Below, piece after piece: positions 1 through 12,145 of a stretch of 64,000 bases of DNA. The notes under the pieces are model-generated. The model did not search any database and was not told where the DNA came from. It worked only from the letters and a program-made list of their open reading frames with translations. The stretch covers positions 46,587,176-46,651,175 of the forward strand of contig NC_080046.1 of assembly GCF_012489685.1 (NCBI RefSeq). Reading direction: 5' to 3'. A program made the position numbers and the translations under genes. Each line of letters opens with the position of its first letter. The stretch's first letter is position 1. Source of the DNA: Lotus japonicus. Taxonomy: Eukaryota; Streptophyta; Magnoliopsida; Fabales; Fabaceae.

Positions 1-2375
1 AACTTGATTTCCAGGCCACAAGAAGTTTGGAGAAAGTCTTGGACTCTTTTAAGTGATGAGATTTTATATGACAGAAGAAAAGCACTCAACATTCCAGATA
101 TTTCATCAATATTGATTTTTTGGACACAATTAGTAATATTTACTTTTTTCTCCCTTATGAATTAGTATGCGTTTATTTTTTCACATGTATAATTGTCCAT
201 GGCTATTACTATTTATTTCCATATGTTAATTGAACCCAACAATATTTACCGTATTTTAAAAAGTACGCCACAACCTAAGAGATTGGACAGCTACTATATC
301 ATAATTATATACCATATCTATTTTCTAATTTTTATAGAGATATTTTGTTCTTATACTCAAATTAACCTATAATTAGTTTTCTCAATAGAAAAAAACAAAG
401 ATTCACCTACAAATCTCACTGTTATTTGTTGCAGGTTAAAAAAAAAATCTATATCAGAGGTTCTATTGTCTAAATAAATGTGTCCAGTTTTTTTTTAAAG
501 TTTTATACCTGAGTATCACGTTTAAAATAATACAATTTTTTTAAAAATATTTCAAATTTGACATTATCAAAATATGGCGAGTCTTATTAGAAGGAAAAAT
601 TTAAGTTGTGTAAATTCATTTTCTTTCTCAAAATGGAAAAATTAAAACTCAATATTTCTCATTTAATTTAATTTTCTTATTTGATTTATTTTGCTTATTT
701 CATTTAATTTCCTTCAGATCTTCGTATAGAGGATGAAGGATTACAGAACTTATGTATGATTGAGATTGAAAAAATATTGCAAGGCAATGAAAGGTTACTC
801 AAGGAATTTCCATGTTTACCATACCCTAAATTTTCAGAAATTCATAATTTTGAAGATAGATTCGTTGCAGATGAGTTGAATTATAATAGGGCTGAAATGG
901 TAAAGATTCGTGATGAATTGGTCAGTTCTCTTACTTCAGAGCAAGAGATTTTTTATAAGAATGTTTTGGACGATGTTTTGTCTGATAACAATTGATTCCT
1001 TTTTCTATATGGTTTTGGAGGAACTAGAAAAACATTTGTTGGGAATATATTATATGTTGCTTTGCGTTCAAGGGGTCTTATCGTCTTAAATGTCGCATCT
1101 AGCGGAATTGCATCGCTATTGTTACCTGGAGATAGAACTGCTCATTCAAGGTTTTCTATTCCTATTTCAATAAATGAGATATCAACCTGTAATCTTCGTC
1201 AAAGTTCCCCAAAAGCTGAATTATTGAAAAAAGCAAGCCTAATTATTTGGGATGAGGCACCTATGTTAAACAAACATTGCTTTGAAGCTTTAGACAGATC
1301 TCTAAATGACATTATGAAGACTCAGTCTACCCATGGTTATGACATTCCATTCGGAGGTAAAGTTGTGGTACTGGGAGGCGACTTTAGACAAATACTTCCA
1401 GTTATTTCCAAAGGAAGCCGTTCTGAAATTGTCGGTTCAGCTATCAATTCTTCATATCTGTGGAAGCATTGCAAGGTAATGAAGTTGACTGTTAATATGA
1501 GATTGCAAAATGCTACATCAACTTCTTCAGCAGCAGAAATAAAAGAGTTTGCAGATTGGTTGCTTCAAGTGGGAGATGGTACAGTTAAAACGATTGATGA
1601 GGAAGAAACACTTATTGAGATTCCTCCAGATCTTCTTATTGAACAGTGTAAGGAACCGTTGCTTGAATTAGTTAATTTTGCATATCCGAAACTTGCACAT
1701 AATTTGCAAAAAAGTTCATTCTTTCAAGAAAGAGCGATCCTTGCACCAACACTTGAAAGTTTAGAGGAAATCAACTTTATGTTAGCAATGATTCCTGGTG
1801 ATGAAACAGAATATTTGAGCTGTGATACTCCGTGCAAGTCAGACGAAGATTCAGGTGACAATGCGGAATGATTTACATCTGAATTCTTAAATGATTTCAA
1901 ATGCTCTGAAATACCAAACCATGCAATTAAACTGAAAGTTGGTGTCCCTATCATGCTCATTCGAAACATAGACCAAGCTGCAGGGTTGTGTAATGGCACT
2001 CGAATGATAATCAACGCATTGACTAAATATATAATTGTTGCTACTGTTTTAAATGGAAACAAGATGGGTGAAACAACATTTATTCCAAGGATGAGCTTAA
2101 CTCCATCTAATTCTGACATTTCATTCAAATTCCAGCGCAGACAATTCTCTGTTACTTTATGTTTTGTGATGACTATAAATAAAAGTCAGGGACAATCTTT
2201 ATCTCATGTTGGACTGTATTTGTCAAGGCCTGTCTTTACTCACGGGCAGCTATATGTTGCACTTTCTAGAGTTAAATCTAGAAAAATGTTGAAGATGCTC
2301 ATCATTGATGACGAAGGAGTTGTATCTAACACTACACGCAACGTAGTGTATCAAGAAGTCTTTGATAATATTTGA
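1..2375 (+). pseudogene. Helitron PIF1-like helicase, broken
   Basis: This is the C-terminal SF1B (PIF1/RecD-like) helicase part of a Helitron transposase. An upstream coding piece (1 to about 110) and the main piece (756-2375) are separated by about 600 bp of AT-rich sequence that may be an intron. From 756 on, one frame gives the helicase motifs in order: a Walker A-like GGTRKTF near 1030, where the usual GGTGKT has Arg for Gly; Walker B DEAPM near 1253; GGDFRQ near 1375; and the C-terminal NKSQGQSL and YVALSRVKS blocks between 2190 and 2280. In-frame TGA codons at 993 and 1869 interrupt it, and 2375 is the natural end. Two stops plus the altered P-loop make it non-functional. The family assignment is firm. 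Confidence 0.85.
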
Positions 2376-2957
2376 CATGTAAGTGCTGATTTATCTTACA
2401 ATTAATTTGAATTTAAATTTTAGAAATAGGAAAACTGATATGGTTATTCTCTTTATTGTTGGCAGCATAAAAATATATCAAGCAGTTTATTGATCATCTA
2501 ATTTGAAGGTTTATTGACGTTTCTATAAGGTTAGTTTATCATTTTCAAATTATACATTGTTTATATTTGTATTGGTTACTATTACACTTATAATTTTTTT
2601 TTCCTTTCAAGGTTCTATAGCTCAAATATGCTTATTGACAACAAGCACGATTATGAAGTTTATATCATTAATCATGGACTACAATTTTGAATAAGGGTTC
2701 ATGTTGTTGTCATTGTTATGTTTATCTTATTTTAATTTCAATGTAATGCATTACTTAAAAAGTTGTTTTTTATTACTATTCAAGTGTTGACATAGTCAGG
2801 TATCTACAACCTCATCAAATTAATCTATTTACTGTGCTATATTCATCTACATGTTTGTAACATATGTTCGGTTCCATATCTTTTATACTTATTGAAAAGA
2901 GCCTAAACTAAGTTAAAACACATTACTACTGATTCATCTTTACAATAAATTTAATCG

Positions 2958-2986
2958 CCGTGCAACGCACGGGTAAAGAACACTAG
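2958..2986 (+). other. Helitron 3' terminus (hairpin + CTAG)
   Basis: Six-base-pair perfect stem CCGTGC/GCACGG with a three-base loop, ten bases upstream of CTAG. The same stem is found in inverted orientation at 4690-4704, so the two ends belong to the same or a closely related family. Confidence 0.8.
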
Positions 2987-3126
2987 TAAACTAGAAATTA
3001 CTATTGAACTAAAGTGACCCTACCCTACCCTCCCCCTCCCTCCATTTCCTTAAAAAAGAAAATCTCGTAACTACCCCTTAAGAGTTTCTTTTGGGCTTTT
3101 GACAATGATAGATAGTTTTGATTAAA

Positions 3127-4533
3127 GGCACTTCTAATGTGCACCACTTGTGTGGTTCTTTAATTTTGCACCAGGGAATCCCACCTGCTATGGTGGGTTC
3201 CCCGGTTTTTTTTTTTTGAAAAATTTAAAAATTGAAAAATTATTTTTTGAAATAAAATTAGACTAATAATTATCCATTATCTTCATTCATACCCCAACCC
3301 TTTGAGAATCAAAAAATCCCCTAACCCTCTGTTCATCTTCATATTCATCCCGCAACCCTTCTTCTACCAGAGCTGCCACCACTATCTCAGCACCCACTTC
3401 TCTTCCCTTCGTTTCTTTTCCTTTTCCTTTTCTTCTCTTCACCCACCAAAAATCGTCCACCCTCTCACCCATGGCCGGCGAAGCAAAAGCTGATTCGAAA
3501 AAGCTTTGATCTTTTTATCTTTTCTTTAGATCTGGTTGGTTTGCGGTGGGTGGGGGTTAGCAAACCCTCCCAAACTCCAAGACGGAACCCAACCCGATTT
3601 CTCCACTGTAATCCCCAATTTGGCCATCAAAACCACCATCCTCAACTAGTGTCACAAATCCGGCAACAGCAACAACCACCTGCCCGCCGGAATCCACCCA
3701 CGCCACAATGATAGCCAGTGGTGGATGGAACCAGAAGTTTTCAGTTGATTTGAGCATGCACAGGAAGTCCATCACGTTTGAGATGAACTGCAAAACCCAG
3801 ATGAAGAACAAATAGTGAAAATCTCAGATCTGCTTCTCTCTCAAATCTCAGATCTGATTTAGAATATTGAAGAGGTTAGATGAGGTCGTGTGGTGGCGTA
3901 CTGGCGTGGAGAGAGATGGTGGTGATGATGGCGGGTGGGTAGAGTATGGGTTCTGGGATAGGGGTGGGTCGAGAGTGGGTTCTGGGTTGATGGTGAAATG
4001 CTTGAAGTGTGTGTTTTTTGGTCTAGTGATTATGTTGAAGGACTTGATACAGGAAGTAAAGCAGCATTGTCACCTTGGAAGAATTATGCAGATGTTGTTG
4101 ATTCTTAGTCACGAGCTATACTGGGAGTACACGAGTAATATGCAAAGACAAATTGTTTCTAATAATGAAACAACCTCTACTTACAAGGGGAAACCATTAG
4201 ACCATGTTCAAGTGTCTCTAAAAACTTCAGTTTTGACAGGATGTGCTCTCTTGACCAAAAAAACAAAAGACATGATTATGTTATTTGATTGGATGTTGTT
4301 TGAAAAAAAAAGAATTTCTGGGTTTTTGTTGTTGGAAGATGAATAAAAAATGTTAAAGATGATGAATAATTGGGTTGAAGAGGATGAAATTTAATGTTAT
4401 TATTATTAAATATGTTTTTTAAATTATATGATTTAAAAAAAAATTAAAACCTACAATAGCAAGTCAATAGCAGGGTCAAAATGGTGGTGTAAAATTATTC
4501 CCAAAAAAACCTGGTGCACATTAGGGGGTTGCC
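3127..4533. mobile_element. Non-autonomous TIR element, about 1.4 kb
   Basis: The left end (3127-3148) and the reverse complement of the right end (4512-4533) both start GGCA and share the 13-mer CTAATGTGCACCA, giving imperfect inverted ends of about 20 bp. A short palindrome built on CCCACC/GGTGGG follows at 3175-3205. The interior is a pyrimidine-rich block (3290-3450) and an open frame (3867-4346) with no recognisable domain. I could not find a clean 9-bp target duplication, so assignment to MULEs is only likely. Confidence 0.5.
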
Positions 4534-4669
4534 AAATGAAACGAGACTTACATCAAACAAATACAGGATCCATCTAAATAGTGCAAAAGCACTTTCAAAA
4601 AAAAAAATCTAAATAGTGCAAAAGAACAATATCACAATGTTACACATTAAAATGCAACAATATATAATA

Positions 4670-4704
4670 CTAGTTTTATACCCGTTTGTCCGTGCGATGC
4701 ACGG
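4670..4704 (-). mobile_element. Helitron 3' terminus, minus strand
   Basis: Read on the minus strand, the stem CCGTGC/GCACGG (loop ATC, 4704-4690) is followed by about 16 bases and CTAG at 4673-4670, then T. This is a second Helitron end pointing toward the first. The body would extend to higher coordinates, but I could not locate its 5' TC start. Confidence 0.65.
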
Positions 4705-6225
4705 ATAATTTTTACTCAAATCAATTGTTAATTATTACCATTGTGTGTTTTTTCTTTTGACTATTAATTAATTACTTAGTGTTTGATATATATGAAATAA
4801 TATGATATATTTACTAAAACATATAATTTTAATTAGTAAAACACTTGTTATTATCTTTCGTTTTGTCTCGATATTTCATCTTACTTATGGACATTAATTG
4901 GATAACTCTACAATATTAAGTTTGGTTCGCCCTTTACGGTTAATATGAACTTGTGGTGTAATCTCCAGCGCAATCTTACATGTAAAAGATAAACAAATAA
5001 TAAATACAAAGAGGTACGAATAAGGTATATAATATATGTTGCTCAAATGTTGGTTAATTGAATTAGCACCCAACTTTAGAGAAAAAAATTAGGAAATCAT
5101 ACAAACTAATCCTTGTAATTTTTTTGGAAAACTTCCTTGAAGACAATGTTCTTGAGGAGCCTTTTTAATTTCAAATTAAAAAGACATAATAACAATAACC
5201 AATTTTACTTTTAGGACATAGATACTCTTTCTCGTTCATCAATGTATCATTAGGAAAGGACTACAGTAATAAAATAGTGATGTCAAATTTGAATTTTTAG
5301 TACTTTAAGAGCTTGATAAGTGATTCAGGGCTACATTTTATAATGCAAATATTTTCTTTCACATCTAATGATCTAGACTGTGAAAACAAAAAGAGCCGTA
5401 AAAGGAGGAGCGCTTTTAGGTTGTATTTTTTTCCATGTGTTAGTTCCATCGTGCTAAAGCCATACCACAATATTGAATACAATTCTCTTGCAGGGTTGAA
5501 ATTCCTTTGAGCAGTAGGTTGCTGACAATGATAAAAGATGTATAAGTAATCATGGATAGAAGAAAATGGATTTTATACATCGTTCTGAAACATGAATACA
5601 TACTTGCAATAGTATGACTCTTCTATGTGCAGGGTTGGACTTAAATGCTATAAGATGGATAAGTAATCATGGATAGAAGAAAATGAATTTTATAAATTGT
5701 TTTGAAACATGAATACATACTTGTAAGAGTATGACTCTTCTATGTGCGACCTTTGATGTATCTGTAAGCATATATATCATTTCAAGCTGAGGACACATAA
5801 GCTTGGTTTTCATCTTAGCATGACTTGACACTCAAAAATAAAAAAAAATACTTTCCAGAGTATCATGCTTATAAACAACTATGGCTAATTCCTGAGCCAG
5901 ATTATAACTCTGGATGAATTCTTGTACCAAGGAGATTGCTAACATAATTACAGAAACACATTTTTGTATTGAGTCTTAATTTGGCCAAGACCCTTCAATT
6001 TCTCATATCTTAATCTCCAAGTAATTCTCTATGCAAAAAAGTGTTAACCCGTACGCACAGAGCAACCATTATACAATTTGTTATAATGATTTGAGATCTG
6101 AGCCTTTAAAATAAGAGTTGTTAATATTTTTACATTGGATCCCAATGTAAGAATTTTAGTTCTTGAAAAAATAGATGCATCACCCATGATTCAATATCAG
6201 CTCCAACAAAACATTAAGAATGTCA
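4705..6225. other. Non-coding AT-rich stretch
   Basis: No supportable gene. It probably includes the body of the minus-strand Helitron ending at 4670 and holds the 119-bp tandem duplication at 5531-5748. Short open frames here have no recognisable motifs and overlap on both strands. Confidence 0.5.
5531..5748. repeat. Tandem duplication, about 119-bp period
   Basis: The segment beginning near 5531 (GATGTATAAGTAATCATGG) recurs near 5650 with a few substitutions, and both copies end in GTATGACTCTTCTATGTGC. Two diverged copies, non-coding. Confidence 0.8.
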
Positions 6226-6230
6226 GATTC

Positions 6231-6603
6231 TGATAGGCCCCCAAGTCAGGAATGGGCTGAGATAGCTAACCCAAGGCCCAAGGTTTGGCGCGTGTATCCA
6301 AGGAGGGGAAAGAATAGAAGCACCTAGAATGTAATGAGCTGGCAGTGTGAGAAAGAGGGCTAAGGAAGTTAGTTACGGGAATCAGGGGAACAGGTGTATA
6401 AAGAGGAATTTATGTTAGCTAGAGAGAGGCATCTGAGAATCATATTGTTGTAATAGAGAATAGAGAAATGCTTTCTCTATAGGAGCTTAGCTCTGGAGTA
6501 GTAGTGACTATTGTATCTCTTTTCTCAATTCTATTAATCAAATCAATCTGTTTTCCTTCATCCACTTATCAATTCTAGTTTACTGTTGCATTGGTTTACA
6601 TCA
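6231..6603 (+). mobile_element. Solo LTR, 373 bp, 5-bp TSD
   Basis: The segment starts TGATAG and ends ACATCA (short inverted ends TGAT/ATCA) and is flanked on both sides by the 5-bp direct repeat GATTC (6226-6230 and 6604-6608). Inside are a TATA-like GTATAAAGAGG near 6396 and T-rich 3' sequence, as in an LTR promoter and terminator. No internal domain or second LTR is nearby, so unequal recombination probably removed the rest. The superfamily cannot be set from the LTR alone. Confidence 0.75.
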
Positions 6604-6608
6604 GATTC

Positions 6609-7127
6609 TCATAAATCAAACACAGATAGTTTCTATACTTATTAATCTTCAAAAGCAAACACCAATCCACAACTAAGACAGCGAAAGTCTCCCTATAGGC
6701 CTAGGCACACAATTGAGATCAATAGAAAGTCTTTAAGGCATAAAAGCAAAACCATACCTCCTAGTATCTTTTAATTCTAAGGGTATAAAAACCTACTCCT
6801 GGAAAATGGGAAAAGAGACGTGACAATGACTCCTACAAAGATGGTGACCTTCATATTAACAATTACAGTTTTTCTTACCCTCATGCTAAATCAATCTTTG
6901 GCATGGCTATCATAATCAATCAATAGAAGTACTAAGTACCAACCTTAATTATCTTTTAATGGAAATTTTGACAGCCTATCTGATTCTGCTAACCAAGACT
7001 TGAAACTAATAACGTTTAATAGCTCAAAAAAAAACTTCAATGGAAGATTTGATAGGTCCTATTCTAGTGCTGCAGCAATTTGCAGGGCCCTTATAACTTT
7101 CTACATTCAAGATGAAAGACTATAGTG
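6609..7127. other. Non-coding stretch
   Basis: AT-rich sequence between the solo LTR and the 185-bp tandem duplication. I see no gene, RNA gene or element ends in it. Confidence 0.5.
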
Positions 7128-7497
7128 AAATCTTCTGAGCAAGTTTATCAATATTTAAGTAATCTTCATTCTCTTTTCTTAATGTATATATACAACAGAT
7201 GAAAGGATATATCATTATACTTTTCATTCTATTTCATTCCTTTATATTAATTCAAATCATACATTCAATGAGTTTGAATAAGTTCTTCAAAAATTTAAAT
7301 AAATACACACACAAATCTTCTGAGCAAGTTTATCAATATTTAATCAATCTTCATTCTCATTTCTTAATGTATATATACAATAGATGAAACTTGAAAGGAT
7401 ATATCATTGAACTTTTCATTATGTTTCATTCCTTTATATTAATTCAAATCATCCATTTAATGAGTTTAAAAAAGTTCATCAAAAATTCAAATCATAT
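7128..7497. repeat. Tandem duplication, 185-bp period
   Basis: Two adjacent copies start AAATCTTCTGAGCAAG at 7128 and 7313. They share most of their length, including GTATATATACAA and the following ATATATCATT block, with small indels. AT-rich and non-coding. Confidence 0.85.
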
Positions 7498-8223
7498 ATA
7501 TGCATGCATGCTGTTATAACCGTACCTGTGATAAGTGCAAAAAAAAATGTAGTTATTTGTTGCATTTGGATTGTGATTGTCTTGTCATTCTGTCCAACAG
7601 TAGCGTACCTATATGGTTTAGAACCATTGCTGTTAAATGAATGGAAAGGTCACCATCATCATTTCTGTAATAAGCACATAAATTAGTTTTAAATAGTATT
7701 TAAAGCATGTTCATGGGGCACAAAAATCATAAATTTCTTCGCTTGACTTGAATAAACTAACCACAACCCCTAATTCATATGGATAAAACTAAGAGTTAAA
7801 CCTTTAAATCTCATTCATAATGACATGAGAGCTGGTTTCAGGTTCTGTTTTATCTAAAAAAATGTCATATGTATTATGTAATCAGTCAACCAAATAGGTT
7901 TAATAAATGAGAAACATGGAGATGCATAATAAAAATTATCAGAATATAAAATTAGATTTGTCTACTAAACAAATTAATAAAACAAATAACACGTGTGTCA
8001 GCATAGTTTCAAATACTAAGTCTATTGTGTCCTTTTAAAATCAATGTATAGAGTTTCAATGGATTCTTAGTTTCCCTAGTTTCTTTTTAAAATCAAGTCC
8101 ATTCTGTATACTATCTATACACATCCAGCTTAAACATGAAATCCAAAAATAAAGACAAATAAAAATCACAATAGATTTGAGCAAACTATGCAATTTCTGA
8201 ACCATTAAGATAAATGTTTTCCA

Positions 8224-8307
8224 GCCCCTTACTAAGCAAGAATTATCTCCATTTAGCATGAATAAGCCCCTTACTAAGCAAGAATTATCTCCATTTAGCA
8301 TGAATAG
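8224..8307. repeat. Perfect 42-bp tandem duplication
   Basis: The 42-base unit starting GCCCCTTACTAAGCAAG occurs twice in direct succession (near 8224 and 8266), almost without differences, so it is recent. It creates a duplicated minus-strand open frame that should not be read as a gene. Confidence 0.85.
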
Positions 8308-10680
8308 TTTTCACTTCTTGACCCACTTCAATATCATTGTCCATTAAGATTGTGACTACATGCTAATGCAGGTAACCAATATGTGAAATAAAAAAATACC
8401 ATATGAGATCTTTGCTCTCTTAGACAACCTTAAATTTTAGGCTTAGTGAGGTCCATTGTATTCACAAGAAGAGAATGCATTGAGGAAGTAAAGTCTGCAG
8501 TTGTTTCAGAGCCAGCAAGAAGGCCATCATGTCGTTTGGTGATTGGAATGAATGATATTTGATTTGGGTGGAGATGAAAGCTCCAATTTGGGTATAGTAT
8601 TTCTACGCATCAGAAATGGAACATTATATGCAGCCTGCAAAGACAAAGCAAGCAGATAGGCCTAAGATTTCATCCTTCAATGACTTTCAGCTGGCTACTC
8701 TTTTAAGTTCTTACCTTCAAGAGAAGGAATCTAACACCAAATTTGAGCATGGTTTTCAGAAGAAACTGACTACAAAATAGATCGATAAAATAATCAATTC
8801 AACAAAAAATATAATTAAAACTGATTGAAAAGAATACGTCACCCATAATTTTGAACCCATAATTAAAACATGTTGGTTGCATGGTCCATAGGAATAGGAT
8901 TTCAATTTGCTTCAAGCATTCAAAAAGCACAGGGCCATTACCTTGAAGATCAACACTTGAGATGACAATTATGATCTTGAGAAGATTGCAGTGTCTTTAA
9001 GCATCTCATTTTCACTGGAAAATGTTAAATCTTTTAACTTTCACTCAACTTCTATTTGGTAGCGAAGATACTGCCTATCCTTCTTCGAAGCTGAAATTAG
9101 TTTAAGAGGTAAAGGTCATCTTAGATATGATCCACATCAAAAAGGACAATGGGTAAGACAAATCCATAAAAAGTAATCCATTAAGCTTAAGCCTGACACT
9201 CAACTTATTGACATCTTAACAGCAGAAAACTTATTCATCCTAATCATTTATTTTGTAGATGTTAAAAGCAGAAAATTTAACCCATTAAAAAACTCTTGTT
9301 CCATTGCTTTTATCATAGTTCTAAAAGCATAACCAAAAGAAAAGGAAAAATAAATCAAAACATTTCATGATAGCATAAAACAAAAGACCAGAGTAGAGAA
9401 GATGAATGGGTACACTTTTGCAATTGAGCACCATTCTAGTAGCACTTAAACCAGAGACTCTCAATTATTTTTGTCAGAACAAACTTCTTATTGGATAGGT
9501 AATGTCATAGTACTCCACACAGATAAAATTAATGTTCCCTGAATATAAGATCAACACAACATCACCACATATAACAAAAGTAAATATTTTCATATGCACT
9601 CAGTAACACTACCAAGACTGATATAACAACCACACTCTAAAGCATGATTTTCCAATGATCCCCTAGATAGATTATAATGGAACAATGAAAAAGCATCATA
9701 TTTGGGACCAAATTGAGATAGTTATCCTGTTTTTGAATCAATCAAGCAGGACAAAACAGATCACATATGCTCCACGTCCAACAGAAAAATACACATCTTT
9801 CAAAAGCTCTAATAATTAAAGATGCCTAAAGAAAAGAGCACCTTCTATGCAGTTCCCAAAACTTTGAGGACTTTCACGACGCCTTTAGTTTTCTACAATC
9901 TGCTTCATTCTTTGTCACCATATCTTCCCTTAACAAATCAAAATTTTATTTTGACATTGCAACTCCTTAGAGTGAAAGACACATAATGTCCATTCCTGGT
10001 AAACAATCCCTGTCATATAAAAAATAAGAACCATAAAAATTCAAATAAGAACTATACGTTCTCTCTTCATCTCATTATTGCCGATCCAAATTATCTTAGT
10101 TGCTCCCAACAACTTGGCTCCACAAATAGATTGCAGGTCAGGCAAATGCTAAGAAAAACAAACAGACCATAGATGATCCTTTCAAAATATGGCTTTAATA
10201 CAGATTGTTTATGCCTTGAGAGTGATTGGACCCTTGATTATCCTATTCTAATTTGTAGATTCTTCATGAAAAATCTGGAAAAGTCTTAAAATCCCTTAAC
10301 ACAATCTCATGGATACAAAAATTATCAAGACAATAAACGAAGGGTCTTGAACATTAATTAAGAAACACTTATAAGTAATGTTTCTCATCTTTTCCAACTC
10401 CAGCATATGGTGATAAGCAGCATATATGATGCATCTAAAAACTGTGGTTAAATTGCATGCTATAACACTTTTTTGATGGTCCAATACAGAAGTTGGGAGA
10501 CAAACTGCTGAGCAACATCTTAGCAAAATTAAAATTAGTCAAAATAAGCCTCTCTTTGCCCTCTTCTTTCTTCCTTTTAGGTTGAGGATGAGGTATTCTA
10601 TCTACTCCCTCTTCTAGCATGGCTTTACTCAGATATTAAATGCTATCAAAATGTATATATAAACTACAGACTTCTTGACA
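8308..10680. other. Long non-coding stretch, possible 3' part of a minus-strand gene
   Basis: No confident gene. Short minus-strand stretches (near 8480-8640, 9050-9100 and 9830-9950) have some coding character and could be further exons or 3' UTR of the minus-strand gene ending near 10.69 kb. I could not build a consistent spliced frame through them. Confidence 0.35.
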
Positions 10681-10687
10681 CCCTGAA

Positions 10688-12145
10688 CTTATAGCTGCAA
10701 AAGCAGACTGCAAGACCAGGATTGAACTCGTATCCTCAAAGGTTGAAATATCTGTGACTTTGATCAATCCAAGCACTGTAAAGTGTAAAGCAACAAAGTG
10801 TGATTCAGTACAGGGTTAGGAAAATCCAAGAAACTCCCATGTAGAAAGATAGAGAATACCATTATTTCCATAAAACTGCACTAAAACATGTCCATCACTG
10901 GCAGGGTCAGATAATGCAGGTCTTTCTTCCATGATCTGGAAAAGTTATGTTTATAATTAATATAAATGACGGGGTTATGAAATTTGAAAAATAAAAAGGA
11001 CACAGAAAAACCAGCAAGTTTTTAATTTGCATTCTGTTACATTCATCCTTCTCTGTTTCTTACGCTTCTGTAACTGCTGATCCAAGGCTGGGAAAAGGGG
11101 CATTTGGATTTAAATGGGTTGTGGGTATCTGATTAGCTTGGTCTAGGAGTAGATTTCGTTACTCTCAAGCTGGTTTTCTTCCTTAACTCAATTCTGTTTT
11201 CTGTATTGGTTTGTTATTTTCTATCTCTTGTACTTCCTTTTATATAAAGTTTTCTTATCCAAAAAAACAATTAAAAAGGAAAAATTAAAAGATCATAAGG
11301 TATAACATTCTATTGTTTATATCAAGTCATTTTAAATTTCAAATGCAAGTTCTCCAATTTGAAAGAAAGGATGCCATACAATATCCAAATGCCTGAGTAT
11401 TACGCACTAAACAATTTGTATGGATAATTGGCTGCACTTTAATCCCCTTTTGATCTGTAGTGTAGAGATGATACACAATCACTTAGTGAAAAAACACAAA
11501 TCAATTTAAGCATATATCTTCAAATTACAAAGCTTAATATTTAGTTTCCTCATGAAAAGTTATTTCACAATCTTATAACAACCATAAACAAAAAGAAAAT
11601 TGAAAAATAATGAAAAGATGTTTTCTTCTTACTCTCATGTAGGAAGATATTACCTGAGCTCTCAAATCATCAGCAAGTTCCCTTACAATGCTTTTTCTCA
11701 ATGCCTGCTTCTACTCCTTGTTTTGTGAGAGATCCATGAGCTATTATTGCTGTAATAGGAACAAACCATGAGTAGGTACAACTACAACATTCAGTGACAA
11801 ATGAATAAACACAATATTTAGGCTACATTTTAGTATCTCAGTGCTAATTAAACTCACCATCAAACACTCATAAAGAAGAAAATTGAACAACAACTGAATA
11901 AAGGCCATAACATTAATCAGTCCAGAATGCCCTTTCACATCCCTAAATTCTTCTTGAAGAATCTAAACAAATGAAAATAACAAATATGAATTAAAGAAGC
12001 TAGATATGGACACAATCAAGTCATTACAGAATTCAAAATTTAGAGGGGGGTAATTTACCATATCATAAAATTTGGCTTCAAAATTTCCAGCATGATGATC
12101 AGTAGTGCTAACGGCTGATGCAACCTGACCACCTCTAAGTACCAC
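10688..12145 (-). CDS. Unrecognised multi-exon gene (or pseudogene), partial model
   Basis: I do not recognise this protein. Four minus-strand blocks have GT-AG borders and join in one frame: 12145-12059 (29 codons, containing GGQVASAVSTTDHHAGNFE), 11962-11858 (35 codons, a hydrophobic run near VMAFIQLLFNFLLYECLM), 11704-11654 (17 codons, KSIVRELADDLRAQ) and 10935-10860 (DPASDGHVLVQFYGNN). A probable fifth follows at about 10775-10688 (ISTFEDTSSILVLQSAFAA). Three block joins are phase 0 and the last is phase 1, which chance would seldom produce. The start is unknown: an open frame from 12931 could hold a first exon but I could not connect it. It may be a decayed or 3'-truncated gene. Confidence 0.4.

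Larger units (their letters stand above)
1..2986 (+). mobile_element. Helitron, 3' portion (5' end outside window)
   Basis: The region holds a decayed Helitron-type helicase followed by about 600 bp of non-coding tail and a canonical Helitron 3' end. The end is a GC-rich stem (2958-2963 paired with 2967-2972, loop AAC), ten more bases, then CTAG at 2983-2986 followed by T, as expected for insertion between A and T. Helitrons move by rolling-circle replication and leave no target duplication. The Rep (HUH) domain and 5' TC end must lie left of position 1. Confidence 0.8.

Noticed and set aside
1724..2128. 134-codon open frame on the minus strand
   Set aside because: Antisense shadow of the Helitron helicase, with no domain of its own.
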